The notes beneath the pieces are model-generated. The model did not search any database and had not been told where the DNA came from. It saw only the letters and a program-made list of their open reading frames with translations. Below are positions 53,115 to 62,633 of a DNA stretch of 64,000 nucleotides, piece after piece (the stretch's first letter is position 1; each line of letters begins with the position of its first letter). The translations under genes were made by a program, and so were the position numbers. The stretch is from Bin87 sp965197635 (GTDB lineage Bacteria > Chloroflexota > Dehalococcoidia > Lucifugimonadales > UBA3495), in assembly GCA_965197635.1 (NCBI GenBank), contig OZ240218.1, positions 186,001 to 250,000 on the forward strand. Direction: 5' to 3'.

Positions 53115-54869
53115 ATGACTAACAAAACGAGAAAGCACATTTGGTCGGTGCCGCTGGTGGCGTCAATCGCCATCATCGGCGTGCTGGCCGCGTTTCTTGT
53201 GCTGGCAAACAATCCTGGCGTCACCATGGCGCAAGACGCACCCCCACCCCCCGATCCGTGCGCCGGGATGACTGAAGCTGAACGCGCCGAACACATCCTG
53301 GGTGGGGGAACGTGCGGCGCTCCGGACACCGGCACGAACGGCGACGCGAACGGCGACGGCGACGCGAACGGCAACGGCATGGATGACGCCACCGCGCCGT
53401 CCGCGCCGATGAATGTGCGGTCCGAAGTGCTGGACAACATGATTCTGGTGCGCTGGAACAAGCCGGAGCACATCGGGCCTGAGGGTGCGGAAATCAGCCA
53501 CTACGTGATAACCCGCACGGCCTACACCAGCGACGCCGATAGCCCGATCAACGAGAGTGGCGGCAAGACCGTCATGGTTGGCAGCACGGTGCGGGAGTAC
53601 CGTGACCAGGGCCTGGGCTACAACACCACCTACAGCCACACCGTGAAGGCCGTCAACAAGTACACCATCGACGGCGTGATGGGCGGCAGCATGGGGCCCG
53701 CCTCGGCCCCGGTGACGACCGCCACCGCCACGTCGGGCGGGCTGCTGCTTCCCGAGCTGGCGCCGCCGGGCGCGCCGATGTGGCCGGCCACCGGAGAAGG
53801 CATGGCGCTCAGTCCGGCGTGCGAAGACAGCATCATGCTGAGCTGGAAGGAGCCGGCAGACAAGGGCAAGGTCGCCCCGGACACCGTGGGCTGCCCCGTG
53901 TGCGCCGACCAGACCCCCGCTCACATCGGCGGCGACCACGCCGGCATCCAGGTGAAACCCGGCGAGGCGATGATTGTCAGCTACATGGTTGAGCGGAGCG
54001 TTAACGGCGGCGCCTGGATGACCCTGACCAGCGCTGCTGAAAGCACTTCCTATACCGACATGAGCGGCCTGGAATATGGCAACAGGTACAGCTACCGCGT
54101 AACGGCGATGAACAACGAGGGTATGTACGGCGAAGCGTCCCAGGTCAGGTCGCTCGATCTTACCGTGCCTGACGTTCCCAACGTGCCGCTATCGCCCGAC
54201 GCCGACCTGGATGCTGACGACCCCACCCATGTGCTCTTCACGTGGGACCCGCCCGCTGGGGATTGGCGGAGTGAAGGCGACATCATAGTTAACCCATCTG
54301 GCGATAACGTGAGCCGCTCTCTGAAGTACCATGTCCAAAGGCGGCAGGAACCGGATGGCGCTTGGATGACACTCACCAGAAACCAGCAGCATCAGTATCT
54401 CAACAACGTCAGCAAACCGGAGGCCCTCAGGAACATCCAGACGCAAAGATATGGAGATGAGGCCATTCCCCAAACCGGCAGTTACAAATACCGGGTGGCC
54501 GCTCTGTTTGATGGCTGCCTGTTGTCGCGCTGGGTAGTGACCGCCCGCGAGATAGTGGTCACACTGGACTTGGGTGCTCCCTCTAACCTCACGGCGACCC
54601 AAGGCCCGTTGCCGGGTATTGTGACCCTGAGCTGGATGGCTGGCAGCAACTCCGCGATGACCTGGATTGCCGGCATCAAGCAGGCCGACTGGGACGCAGG
54701 GGACTTCGGCAATGTCATCTGGACCCAGGCCAGCAGCAACAACTCGCACACCTTCACCGGGCTGGACAGTGGCGCGGAGTATGTCTTCACCGTCAATGCC
54801 GGTCGCGGCAGCGGCGCCAGTGAAGAGTGGAGCGGTTGGACTCCCTTCGCCAGAATAACGCCTAACTAG
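53115..54869 (+). CDS. Secreted fibronectin type III repeat protein
   Basis: 584 residues. Signal peptide NKTRKHIWSVPLVASIAIIG ending VTMAQ. A Gly/Asn/Asp linker (NGDANGDGDANGNG) leads into several fibronectin type III domains: APMNVRSEVLDNMILVRWNK, GYNTTYSHTVKAVNKYTIDG, YGNRYSYRVTAMNNEGMYGE, LTATQGPLPGIVTLSWMAGS. Probably a surface adhesion or carbohydrate-contact protein. The signal peptide and leader are shared with the 55003 gene. Confidence 0.88.
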   Translation: MTNKTRKHIWSVPLVASIAIIGVLAAFLVLANNPGVTMAQDAPPPPDPCAGMTEAERAEHILGGGTCGAPDTGTNGDANGDGDANGNGMDDATAPSAPMNVRSEVLDNMILVRWNKPEHIGPEGAEISHYVITRTAYTSDADSPINESGGKTVMVGSTVREYRDQGLGYNTTYSHTVKAVNKYTIDGVMGGSMGPASAPVTTATATSGGLLLPELAPPGAPMWPATGEGMALSPACEDSIMLSWKEPADKGKVAPDTVGCPVCADQTPAHIGGDHAGIQVKPGEAMIVSYMVERSVNGGAWMTLTSAAESTSYTDMSGLEYGNRYSYRVTAMNNEGMYGEASQVRSLDLTVPDVPNVPLSPDADLDADDPTHVLFTWDPPAGDWRSEGDIIVNPSGDNVSRSLKYHVQRRQEPDGAWMTLTRNQQHQYLNNVSKPEALRNIQTQRYGDEAIPQTGSYKYRVAALFDGCLLSRWVVTAREIVVTLDLGAPSNLTATQGPLPGIVTLSWMAGSNSAMTWIAGIKQADWDAGDFGNVIWTQASSNNSHTFTGLDSGAEYVFTVNAGRGSGASEEWSGWTPFARITPN

Positions 54870-54979
54870 TAACTAGCTGCGGACGGCACGGCGAAGGCCA
54901 GACATCGAAGCAGGCTGAGGACGCTCGCGGCGCGGGAGCAGCGCTCCGTAAAAGCGGGCGTCCGGCAACAGGCAAAGAC

Positions 54980-54995
54980 AATCTCAAAGGAGATT
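54980..54995 (+). promoter_or_regulatory. Hairpin covering the ribosome binding site (copy 2)
   Basis: AATCTC and GAGATT pair around AAAG, burying AAGGAG 8 nt before ATG 55003. Same layout as 53091-53107; additional GAC/GTC pairing extends the stem. Confidence 0.55.
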
Positions 54996-55002
54996 TCGTC
55001 AA

Positions 55003-57585
55003 ATGAAAAACACAACCAGAAAGCACATCTGGCCGGTGTCGCTGGTGATGGCGCTAGCCGTCATTGGAATGCTGGCCGCGTTTGTGGCGCTGGCGGCGCA
55101 ACCGGGCACGACCCTGGCCCAGGACGGGCCGACGAACCCCTTTGCTACGCCAACACCGACGGACGACGGCAACGGCGGTGGCCCGGACAACCCCTTCGCG
55201 ACGCCGGAGCCGACGGGCGCCATGCCTGATTCGCCCTCTAGCGACATGATCACCAGCAGCAGCAACTCGCCCAGCGCGAGCGTGGAGCTAAAGCTGATCA
55301 TCGCCAGTTTCCCCATGGACGCCGTGGCGGGCACCTCCGTGGAGTTGTACCTGGAAGACGACTACAAGGTGCCTGACGACATTGACCGGGACACCGTGTA
55401 CTTCACGGTCGCCTCTAGTGCCGCTCGCGTCAATGGCGGTGGTCGAGTCTACGCAACCGACCCCATTGAAATCGACAGTGATGCCCACTTCGGCAGCAGC
55501 ACTGAAGATGACTACTCCATTAGGGTTTACATCCCCGACATGGACACCAGGGACATCGCGGTAGCCGGCGGATACCAGGGTCCCATGATGGGACAGACCG
55601 TAACGCTGGTCTTCACCAAATCCGCTGACATCAAAAACCCCAGCGAAGCGGACACCCACAGCGTGGGCTACTCCGTGTTGGGGGAGAACGCCGATCCCAA
55701 TGACGGCCCGATGTATAGCACTTACAAGGCGTTTGAGAAAGACAGCGACGCAGCGATGGCTGCGGTAGACAGTGACAAGACTGTCATGCCTGGGATGAAC
55801 GACAGCCTGGGAGCGGACGTGAAAGCCGCCAACGTCGGTTTGAAGACGCAAGCCAAGATTGGGCTGTCGGACGACGACAACAAACGCGGCTACGAACTGA
55901 TCGTCACCGGCTCGGGGTTCAACAACGGCACCACCGCCGCCGTGTACGTCCTCAGCGGGGTGCAAGAAAAACCCACGTGTCAGGATGTTGTCGGCAACGG
56001 CGCCAACGTAGGCAGCGCCGAGGTGAGCAGCGACGACAAGGCCACGGTGACCTTCGAGGTAACCGTTCCAACCTTCATGGCTGGCAAGAACAACTACATC
56101 TGCATGGTCGACGGCGAAGGCCGGATGTCCAGCACCGACGTGGAAGATTTCCACTTGGAGCCTTCCATCAAGGTGGTTCCCGGCACCGTATCCGCTGGCG
56201 ACATCGTCAACGTGTTTGCCCTTGACTACCCCACGGTCGGAGCAGGGTTCGGCGGCATCCTGCTGGCCAACCAGTCCGTTGCTGCGATGGACCCCAGTTC
56301 CATCCGTGGCGACCACTCTGGCTCGGCCACCTTCGAGGTGCCCGGCGGCAAGAAGGGCATCCTTCGCGTCGACGCCACCTGGGGCGGAGTGAAGAAGAAC
56401 TCCAAGATTACCATCGCTCCGTCCGTGCTTACCCTGAGCAAGGAAGAGGTGTCGGCCAACGAAAGCATCACCATCCGCGGCAGCGGCTTTGGTGACGGCG
56501 CCGGTTGTCTGACCTCCGCCACCATGAGCGGAGTGGAGCTGATGCTCATCAGCGACGACGACCCCAGCAAGCCCAATACGCTGGACGCTGACGAGAGTTG
56601 TATCGAAGTTGAAGTGTCCTCCGCCGGCCAGTTTGCGGCCACTGTGGCCGTGTGGCCTGACGACCCGCGTGCCGATAACCCGGCGCTCACTGCGGGCACA
56701 CACACTATCGAAGTGGTGGACGACGAGGGCTTCACCGGCACCGCCGAGATCGTCATCAGGGTACCCACCTTGATGATCGGTCCTGACGTGGCCGGTCCCC
56801 GCGACTACATCACCATCTCCGGCGAAAACTGGCCGGTGGAGAACGAAGACGGCGGACGCATCGACGAAGTCGTAATCGACATCGACAGCGGCGCTGACGA
56901 CGAGGACGCCGACCCGGACGCCAGCGGACGCTGGTCCATCACCTACCGCGTGGCCGGTGACGTGGTCATCCCGTCCACCGTTCCGGTCAAGGCCTCCTAC
57001 GGCTCTGGCAGTGAGATCGTCAAGGTCGGGTCCTTCAGCGTTCCGCAGGCCAACCTGATGATTGAGCCCATGCGCGCCGTGCCGGGCGACATCATCACCC
57101 TGTCCGCCACCGGAATGTCCCTCTTCGAGTCGGCCATCCAGGTCAAAATCGGCAGCCTCGTGGTCAACGTGCCCGACGGCACGCACACCGACCGCGACGG
57201 CGCCATCGAGAGCCTCGAAGTCCTCGTCCCGTCCCTCGACCCGGCGCTGTACACCGTGCAGCTGAGGGTCAAGGACACGGTCACCATCGGGGAACTGACG
57301 GTGATGGACGACCGGGCGGTCGGCGTCCCCGTGATGCTGCCCGACGCCCTGATGGACGTTGGCGACAACCTGGAAGCCGTGTTCTACTTCAACGACGCTA
57401 CCAAGTCGTGGCAGGTGTTTGACCCGCGCCCCGAATGGGCCGACCTGAACACCCTCAACGAGCTGGTCAAAGGACAAGCCTACTGGATCCTCGTCAAGGA
57501 GACCCAGGACCAAGTGGTGCTGAACGGCCGGCTCCGCAGCCTCACCTGCTCCGGCGACAACTGCTGGAACCTGGAAGTCTGGTAG
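55003..57585 (+). CDS. Large secreted multi-domain surface protein
   Basis: 860 residues. Signal peptide NTTRKHIWPVSLVMALAVIG, ending LAQDG, then a Pro/Thr/Gly-rich stretch. The body has repeated Ig-like/IPT-type beta domains with the pattern GSGFNNGTTAAVYV and IRGSGFGDGAGCLTSATMSG; ISGENWPVENEDGGRIDEVV is another. The C-terminal domain (YFNDATKSWQVFDPRPEWAD, NELVKGQAYWILVKE) resembles end modules of Chloroflexota surface proteins. Cell-surface structural role inferred. Confidence 0.85.
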   Translation: MKNTTRKHIWPVSLVMALAVIGMLAAFVALAAQPGTTLAQDGPTNPFATPTPTDDGNGGGPDNPFATPEPTGAMPDSPSSDMITSSSNSPSASVELKLIIASFPMDAVAGTSVELYLEDDYKVPDDIDRDTVYFTVASSAARVNGGGRVYATDPIEIDSDAHFGSSTEDDYSIRVYIPDMDTRDIAVAGGYQGPMMGQTVTLVFTKSADIKNPSEADTHSVGYSVLGENADPNDGPMYSTYKAFEKDSDAAMAAVDSDKTVMPGMNDSLGADVKAANVGLKTQAKIGLSDDDNKRGYELIVTGSGFNNGTTAAVYVLSGVQEKPTCQDVVGNGANVGSAEVSSDDKATVTFEVTVPTFMAGKNNYICMVDGEGRMSSTDVEDFHLEPSIKVVPGTVSAGDIVNVFALDYPTVGAGFGGILLANQSVAAMDPSSIRGDHSGSATFEVPGGKKGILRVDATWGGVKKNSKITIAPSVLTLSKEEVSANESITIRGSGFGDGAGCLTSATMSGVELMLISDDDPSKPNTLDADESCIEVEVSSAGQFAATVAVWPDDPRADNPALTAGTHTIEVVDDEGFTGTAEIVIRVPTLMIGPDVAGPRDYITISGENWPVENEDGGRIDEVVIDIDSGADDEDADPDASGRWSITYRVAGDVVIPSTVPVKASYGSGSEIVKVGSFSVPQANLMIEPMRAVPGDIITLSATGMSLFESAIQVKIGSLVVNVPDGTHTDRDGAIESLEVLVPSLDPALYTVQLRVKDTVTIGELTVMDDRAVGVPVMLPDALMDVGDNLEAVFYFNDATKSWQVFDPRPEWADLNTLNELVKGQAYWILVKETQDQVVLNGRLRSLTCSGDNCWNLEVW

Positions 57586-57601
57586 TCGGAGCGCAAATCC
57601 C

Positions 57602-57630
57602 GTAGGGGCGGGTTTCAAACCCGCCCCTAC
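57602..57630. repeat. GTAGGGGCG palindromic repeat
   Basis: Arms GTAGGGGCGGGTTT and complement (14 bp) with a one-base centre. It lies between two secreted-protein genes, 17 bp after a stop, and could serve as a terminator. Confidence 0.85.
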
Positions 57631-57665
57631 CAGACAACCTAACCCGACAAGCAGGAGCAAAAGTG

Positions 57666-58376
57666 ATGAAGAGATTTGGAGCAATGGCGGCGGTGGCTTT
57701 GATTGCCCTGCTGCTGGCCCTGCCTCTGGGCCTTGTTGCGGCCCAGGACGGCAGCCAACCAAGCGCCAATATGCCGCCGGCCTTCATATTCGGCACGGCC
57801 ATGGCTGACGGCCTGCCGGTTCCCAAGGGGACCACGATTGTCGCGATGGCTGGCGACGAGAACATCGGCTCGACCATGGCCATGGAAGGTGGCGGGTTTG
57901 AGTTGCAGTTGATGGAATCCTCCATGGGTGGCAACATGGTTACCTTCATGGTTGGCACCCGCATGGCGGACATTGACGGTATGGGATCCGAGGTGATGCT
58001 GATGAGCGGCGCCCGCAAGATCCTGACCCTCAACGCTGACCTGGCCCCGGAAGGTGGAGTGGGAATGGTAGGTGCCGTGGGGCCGGCCGGCCCCGCTGGC
58101 TCTGCCGGCGTCCCCGGCCCCACCGGTAAGGACGGCGCTGCCGGCCCCGCTGGCGCTGCTGGCGCCGCTGGCGCCCAAGGTCCTGCTGGCTCTCCAGGCC
58201 CCCAGGGTCCTGAAGGCGCGCAGGGAGCCGAAGGTCCTCCGGGTCCCCAGGGTCCCCAGGGCGCGATCGGCCCGTCCGGCGCCGCCGGTTCCATGGGCAT
58301 CATCGCGCTTATCGTAGCCATCGTGGCCGCGATAATCGGGGTGGTAGCCATCATCATGGGCCGTCGCACCGCCTAA
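57666..58376 (+). CDS. Secreted/anchored collagen-like repeat protein
   Basis: 236 residues from ATG 57666 (GCAGGAG upstream). Signal peptide (KRFGAMAAVALIALLLALPL), a globular domain of about 100 residues, then some 35 collagen-type Gly-X-Y triplets (GPAGPAGSAGVPGPTGKDG, GPQGPEGAQGAEGPPGPQG) and a C-terminal membrane segment (IIALIVAIVAAIIGVVAIIM). A surface stalk-like structure is likely. A strong terminator follows. Confidence 0.9.
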   Translation: MKRFGAMAAVALIALLLALPLGLVAAQDGSQPSANMPPAFIFGTAMADGLPVPKGTTIVAMAGDENIGSTMAMEGGGFELQLMESSMGGNMVTFMVGTRMADIDGMGSEVMLMSGARKILTLNADLAPEGGVGMVGAVGPAGPAGSAGVPGPTGKDGAAGPAGAAGAAGAQGPAGSPGPQGPEGAQGAEGPPGPQGPQGAIGPSGAAGSMGIIALIVAIVAAIIGVVAIIMGRRTA

Positions 58377-58405
58377 ACTCAGGGTCGCCAATCACGGCCT
58401 AAACC

Positions 58406-58438
58406 AAGGCCCCCGCCGGTAATTCCGGTGGGGGCCTT
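58406..58438 (+). terminator. Terminator of the surface-protein cluster
   Basis: AAGGCCCCCGCCGG and CCGGTGGGGGCCTT pair over 14 bp (one G-T) around TAATT; no T-run after it, but the stem is very stable. Confidence 0.65.
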
Positions 58439-58607
58439 GCTATTGGGAGGAAAGCGCCTAACCCAGCTGCCATCCACAATCGCGGGCGGGCGCGGCAACC
58501 GCAGTCGAAATGCCCTAAACAGGTAAACCTGCCCTGATGCTATGGCGAGGCCCAATCCGTTAGCATTTGTCGTATCGGTTGATGTTTTCCATTTGGGAGG
58601 TGTGGCC

Positions 58608-59282
58608 ATGTTTAGCGTCTTTTCGTGCCGTCTTACTGGGCGGACGATCCTAGCGCTGATCGCTGTCGCCGTTGTGATCACGACTATGCTGGCGGCCATC
58701 GGCGCCGGACCCGAGGAACCCGCGGCGTCCGCTACGGGCGGCAGCTGGCAAACTTTCGAAGGCCATGCCTTTGCAGACAGTCGTATCGTTCCTGCAGGGG
58801 TCCATCTGCTGGCCTGCCTCGGCGGGTGTGCTCAGGGTTACGTAAGCTTACCTGTAGCGGTAGGATCGGACGGCCGCTACAGCGGCCTCAAAGTCGCTCC
58901 CGGCAGCGTCGATCACACTACCCTGCCCGAGGGCGACATCGTAACCTTCTGGCTGGTTGGACAGGACAGAAACGTTCAGGCTGTCCAGTGGTCGTTCTAC
59001 ACTGGAGACCGGCAGACTCGCCAGTTGCACCTGAGCTTCTCCCAACTGCCGGTGCCGGTTCGCAGTACTTCCGTCGTGGAGCACGATACTGTCACGACCG
59101 ACCTCACCATCCCCGACGCGGATAAGTTGGGCCTAACGCCCCTGCATTCTCCGCGCGGCTACATCAATTCCTGGTCGTACGCCGGGATGCCGGTGCTGCC
59201 CGCCCTGTCCATCGTCGCCGGTGTGCTCCTGGCCGCCATCGGGGTCTCCGTCCTGATGCATCGCCGCCGCCTTACCTGGTAG
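58608..59282 (+). CDS. Membrane-anchored exported protein
   Basis: 224 residues from ATG 58608 (GGGAGGTG upstream). N-terminal hydrophobic segment (ILALIAVAVVITTMLAAIGA), a beta-rich exported domain (FADSRIVPAGVHLLACLGGC; LPEGDIVTFWLVGQDRNVQA), and a C-terminal membrane segment (LPALSIVAGVLLAAIGVSVL). The CLGGCAQGY pair of Cys could form a disulfide. No family recognised; it follows the surface cluster on the same strand. Confidence 0.7.
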   Translation: MFSVFSCRLTGRTILALIAVAVVITTMLAAIGAGPEEPAASATGGSWQTFEGHAFADSRIVPAGVHLLACLGGCAQGYVSLPVAVGSDGRYSGLKVAPGSVDHTTLPEGDIVTFWLVGQDRNVQAVQWSFYTGDRQTRQLHLSFSQLPVPVRSTSVVEHDTVTTDLTIPDADKLGLTPLHSPRGYINSWSYAGMPVLPALSIVAGVLLAAIGVSVLMHRRRLTW

Positions 59283-59428
59283 TTCGCCGGCGATCCAATC
59301 TATGGCGTGCACAGCGTGGCCACACCGCCGCGCTGTTTTCGTCACTGCCTGCCCATGGTCTCAACCTCCGGACAAAGTGGTACACTACCGCCGCCTATTT
59401 CTTGATTCTTCACCCGGAGGCGAACGCT

Positions 59429-60298
59429 ATGGATGACGCTGCCAATGTTGACCTGATTAAACGGCTGGCTGGAGATATTCACCGCCGCCTGTCCGAAGGC
59501 CCCGTCGGGGCCCTCAACGCTCCCTCTGCCTGCTCCGAGTGGGATGTGGGAACCGTGGCCGCCCACCTAGCCGGCGGCGCCGTTCGCCAGCGGGAGGCCA
59601 TGCTCCGCGGCCTCGCCGGGGAAGGCGGCCCGCCGGCGGGCGAAACCCTTCTGGCCTCTCCCGACCAGGTGCAGCAGGCCAACGCTACCAGCAACGTGCA
59701 GACGCGCAACGAATGGGGCGACGCCCTGCTGGACAATTTCAAGGACTGGTACGAGGAACTGGACGAGACTCTGCAGGGGTGGACGGACTGGTCCATCGGT
59801 TGCTGGCACCGCCGTCGTGGCACCATATCGGCCAGCAGCTACGTCGAGCTCCGTATCCAGGAGTTGGTCATCCACGATTGGGACATGCGCGCCGGCAACA
59901 CCGGACAGGGCGACCTGGATCCTGACGGCATCGTCGCGCTGCTGCCCGCGTCGGAAATGTGGTATCACCTTTGCTTCCGGCCTTCCGCCCCGCTTACCAC
60001 GCCGGCGGTGTACCGCTTTGAGATTGGTCAAGAATCGCCTGGCGGCGGCCCCGAGGGCGCAACCCTACAGCACGACGTGGTGGTCACGGGCGATGCCTTC
60101 ACCGTGTCCGAATGCTCTCCCGAACGGCAACCCGAGCTGACCGTCCGCGCCGACGCCAACGCCTACCTGCTCTGCCTGTACAACCGCGTGGACTGGAACG
60201 TGGCCAAGCGTGCCGGCCGTATCCGCGTCTCCCAGGCGCCCGACACCATCGCCCACGTCGCGTTGCGCAACCTGGGCCGGTGGTTTGGTGGACTATAG
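59429..60298 (+). CDS. Maleylpyruvate isomerase/DinB-like family protein
   Basis: 289 residues from ATG 59429 (CCGGAGG upstream). N-terminal four-helix bundle with SACSEWDVGTVAAHLAGGAV and a metal-site His, then ELRIQELVIHDWDMRAG carrying HDWD; C-terminal SCP2-like domain (ADANAYLLCLYNRVDWN). The family joins mycothiol- or bacillithiol-dependent enzymes. Paralogue of the next gene. Confidence 0.82.
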   Translation: MDDAANVDLIKRLAGDIHRRLSEGPVGALNAPSACSEWDVGTVAAHLAGGAVRQREAMLRGLAGEGGPPAGETLLASPDQVQQANATSNVQTRNEWGDALLDNFKDWYEELDETLQGWTDWSIGCWHRRRGTISASSYVELRIQELVIHDWDMRAGNTGQGDLDPDGIVALLPASEMWYHLCFRPSAPLTTPAVYRFEIGQESPGGGPEGATLQHDVVVTGDAFTVSECSPERQPELTVRADANAYLLCLYNRVDWNVAKRAGRIRVSQAPDTIAHVALRNLGRWFGGL

Positions 60299-60351
60299 CG
60301 ATCCCGTCTCCCTTGACGCGAGAGAACCAGCCTGAGGGTGAACCATAAACC

Positions 60352-61203
60352 ATGACCACGATAGACGAAACCGTTATCCACAATGAAATCGCCGTCATCG
60401 GCACATTGGCCAGGGGATTGTACGAGTTCCTGGGCGGGCTGTCGGATGGCGATATGGCCCGCCAGTCGGCCTGCGATGCCTGGACGGTCCGCGACGTGGC
60501 GGGCCATCTGGCCAACCGCGCCGAACGGCAGATCGCCAGCATGACCCGGGGACGCACCGGCGACTCCGGTCCACCGGCCGGATTCAGCGCTCCGTCGGAT
60601 ATGATGGCCATGTCCGCCGCCAACGCCGACGCCGATATCGCCTATGCCCAGTCCCTGGGCGCCGACCTCCTGCTCACCTTTGGGCGGCATTACCGGGAGC
60701 TGCACCAACTGCTGGACGGTTTCAGCGGCGACGACTGGCGCTGCGCCTGCTGGCATCCTCGTCGGGGCGCCATGACCGCCCGCGAATACGTCAGCCAGCG
60801 CATCCAGGAGTTGGCCGTCCACGATTGGGACATCCGCAGCGCCTTCGACGCCAACGCCCCACTGCATCCCGACGCGATACCGGTCCTGCTGGGAATGTCG
60901 TCCCACTGGCTGCGCGCCGCCTACAACCCGGGCGACAACCCGCCAAGCGGAGAAATCCAATACCATTTCGCCCTGTCCGACGCTGAGGAGATGGACGTGG
61001 TGGTAAGCCCGGCCGGCGTCCGGGTGGGCCACGGACTGCACGCCAACGCCGATGACATCGACCTGGTGGTCACCTGCGACGCCAACACCTACCTGATGCT
61101 GGCCTACGGACGCCTCAGCTTGGATGAGGCGGCGGACCGGCTGGTAGCCATCGGCACGGAGGGCCTGCTGGAGCGGTTCGCGAGGTGGATGGTGGGGTTT
61201 TAG
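60352..61203 (+). CDS. Maleylpyruvate isomerase/DinB-like family protein
   Basis: 283 residues. Same plan as its neighbour: SACDAWTVRDVAGHLANRAE, QRIQELAVHDWDIRSAFD and CDANTYLMLAYGRLS. 53 bp separate the two; they are tandem duplicates with about one-third identity by eye. Substrate unknown. Confidence 0.82.
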   Translation: MTTIDETVIHNEIAVIGTLARGLYEFLGGLSDGDMARQSACDAWTVRDVAGHLANRAERQIASMTRGRTGDSGPPAGFSAPSDMMAMSAANADADIAYAQSLGADLLLTFGRHYRELHQLLDGFSGDDWRCACWHPRRGAMTAREYVSQRIQELAVHDWDIRSAFDANAPLHPDAIPVLLGMSSHWLRAAYNPGDNPPSGEIQYHFALSDAEEMDVVVSPAGVRVGHGLHANADDIDLVVTCDANTYLMLAYGRLSLDEAADRLVAIGTEGLLERFARWMVGF

Positions 61204-61229
61204 GGGACAATCACCATAAGATTGGGGTC

Positions 61230-62103
61230 ATGAACAAGCGTGCGCTTTTGCTCGCTTCTCGCAGTATGGTGATTTTGCTGGTATTGGGCATCCTGCTTGC
61301 CTGCGGAAGCCCTACCAAGCCGCCCGATGGTTCGTTCAAATCGGTCAGCTCGGCCGGCAATTACGCCTGCGGTGTGAGGTCGGACAGTACCATAGAATGT
61401 TGGGGAGAAACCGGCGGGAACTGGAAATCAATCCCCAACGGTGCTTTCCGTTCCGTTGACACTGGTAACGGCCGTGTATGTGGAATCAGACAAGACGGTT
61501 CGATTACTTGCTGGTGGTTCCAATACGAAAGTTTATCCGCCGGCATTTTGCCGCCGCAAGGTTCGTTCAACCAGGTGGTTGTCGGTTTCAATAGAGATTA
61601 TGCCATAAGGTCAGATGGGGTCATAATTGCCTGGAGCGACTTTCTACGTGGAACTGCGCCGCAAATTATTCATGAAGGTGGAAGGTTCAAGTCGATTAGC
61701 CGCGCTGGCGCACTGGACGGCATTTGTGGAATACGTACTGACGACACCATCGGTTGTTGGGGGGAAGACTGGGGTGGGGAATTATCGCCACCCAGCGGGA
61801 AATTCGTATCAGTGAGTATGGGCGCCGGTCACGCTTGCGGTATTCGCGCTGATAATACCGTTGCCTGCTGGGGCAATGGCGAACACGGACGAACCGCGGC
61901 TCCCCGAGGCCATTTTTCATCCGTCAGCGCCGGGTCAGTTCATACGTGCGGGATCAGAGCAGATAAATCCATCGAATGCTGGGGACATGACACAGACGGG
62001 AAGACCGAAGCCCCCATCAGAGCGTTTCACTGCAATCAGCGCTGGCCCGTTCTATACGTGCGCCATAAGAACCGATAATACGGTTATCTGTTGGGGTAGA
62101 TGA
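61230..62103 (+). CDS. RCC1-repeat lipoprotein (frameshifted near 3' end)
   Basis: About 290 residues in total. Signal peptide with lipobox LLACGS (residues about 24-29), then about six RCC1-type repeats with the pattern ACGIRADNTVACWGNG and SVSAGSVHTCGIRADKSIE. At 62011-62015 a C5 run shifts the frame: the first frame goes on AFHCNQRWPVLYVRHKNR to a late stop, whereas dropping one C gives SERFTAISAGPFYTCAIRTD, NTVICWGR and the TGA at 62101. One extra base is therefore likely (mutation or sequencing error). Surface-exposed propeller protein; function unknown. Confidence 0.7.
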
Positions 62104-62105
62104 CG

Positions 62106-62633
62106 TTAGAAGCTATCCGGGTCGTCTTCTGCTTTTTGGGGTTGCCAGAACAGGCTGGGACGATGCTTTTCGAGGGCGGTTGTCTGGACATCAGTCAATC
62201 CTCTAACGTCATACAGGGAAGCAGCTTTTTTCAGCTGCTCCACTCCGTCATCGTCCAGTTCGGCCCCATCAAGGCGCGCTCCCTGCAGTTTGGCAAGCGT
62301 CAAGTTAGCGCCCCGCAGGTCGGCTCTGGTCAAGATGGCGTTGATAAGATTGGTGTTAACCAGCATACAATCGCGCAAGTCCGCGTCGCTCAAATCAGCT
62401 TCGTGTAAATCCGCCAAAACCAACCTCGCCCCGTTTAGGTTCGAACCCCTAAGTCTGGCTTTCTGCAAATCGGCCCCGTCCAGTATGACGCCGGGCATTT
62501 CGGCGTTTTCGAGGAAAAGCTCAGGCAGTTCAGACCGACTGAGGTTGTGAACAATTCCTTTGAATGTCGTTGGGCCGTGCCCTGTAAACAGGACTTCCAT
62601 GGCGACTTGCTTGTCAAAAGGCAGTTTGCTCAT
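62106..62633 (-). CDS. Pentapeptide repeat protein
   Basis: 175 residues. From about 48: ADLQKARLRGSNLNGARLVL, ADLHEADLSDADLRDC, ADLRGANLTLAKLQGARLDG, the A(D/N)Lxx repeat of right-handed beta-helix proteins. The flanks are helical. Overlaps the ATG/stop of the next gene by 4 bp, so the two are co-translated. Known members interact with DNA gyrase or membrane partners; role here unknown. Confidence 0.85.
   Translation of the reverse strand: MSKLPFDKQVAMEVLFTGHGPTTFKGIVHNLSRSELPELFLENAEMPGVILDGADLQKARLRGSNLNGARLVLADLHEADLSDADLRDCMLVNTNLINAILTRADLRGANLTLAKLQGARLDGAELDDDGVEQLKKAASLYDVRGLTDVQTTALEKHRPSLFWQPQKAEDDPDSF

Noticed and set aside
51755..53473. 572-codon minus-strand frame spanning two surface-protein genes
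   Set aside because: It crosses a gene boundary on the other strand and has no start signals or family sequence.
55288..57762. 824-codon open frame on the minus strand opposite the secreted protein
   Set aside because: Shadow frame (Gly/Val/His-rich); the plus strand has signal peptide, binding site and domain sequence.
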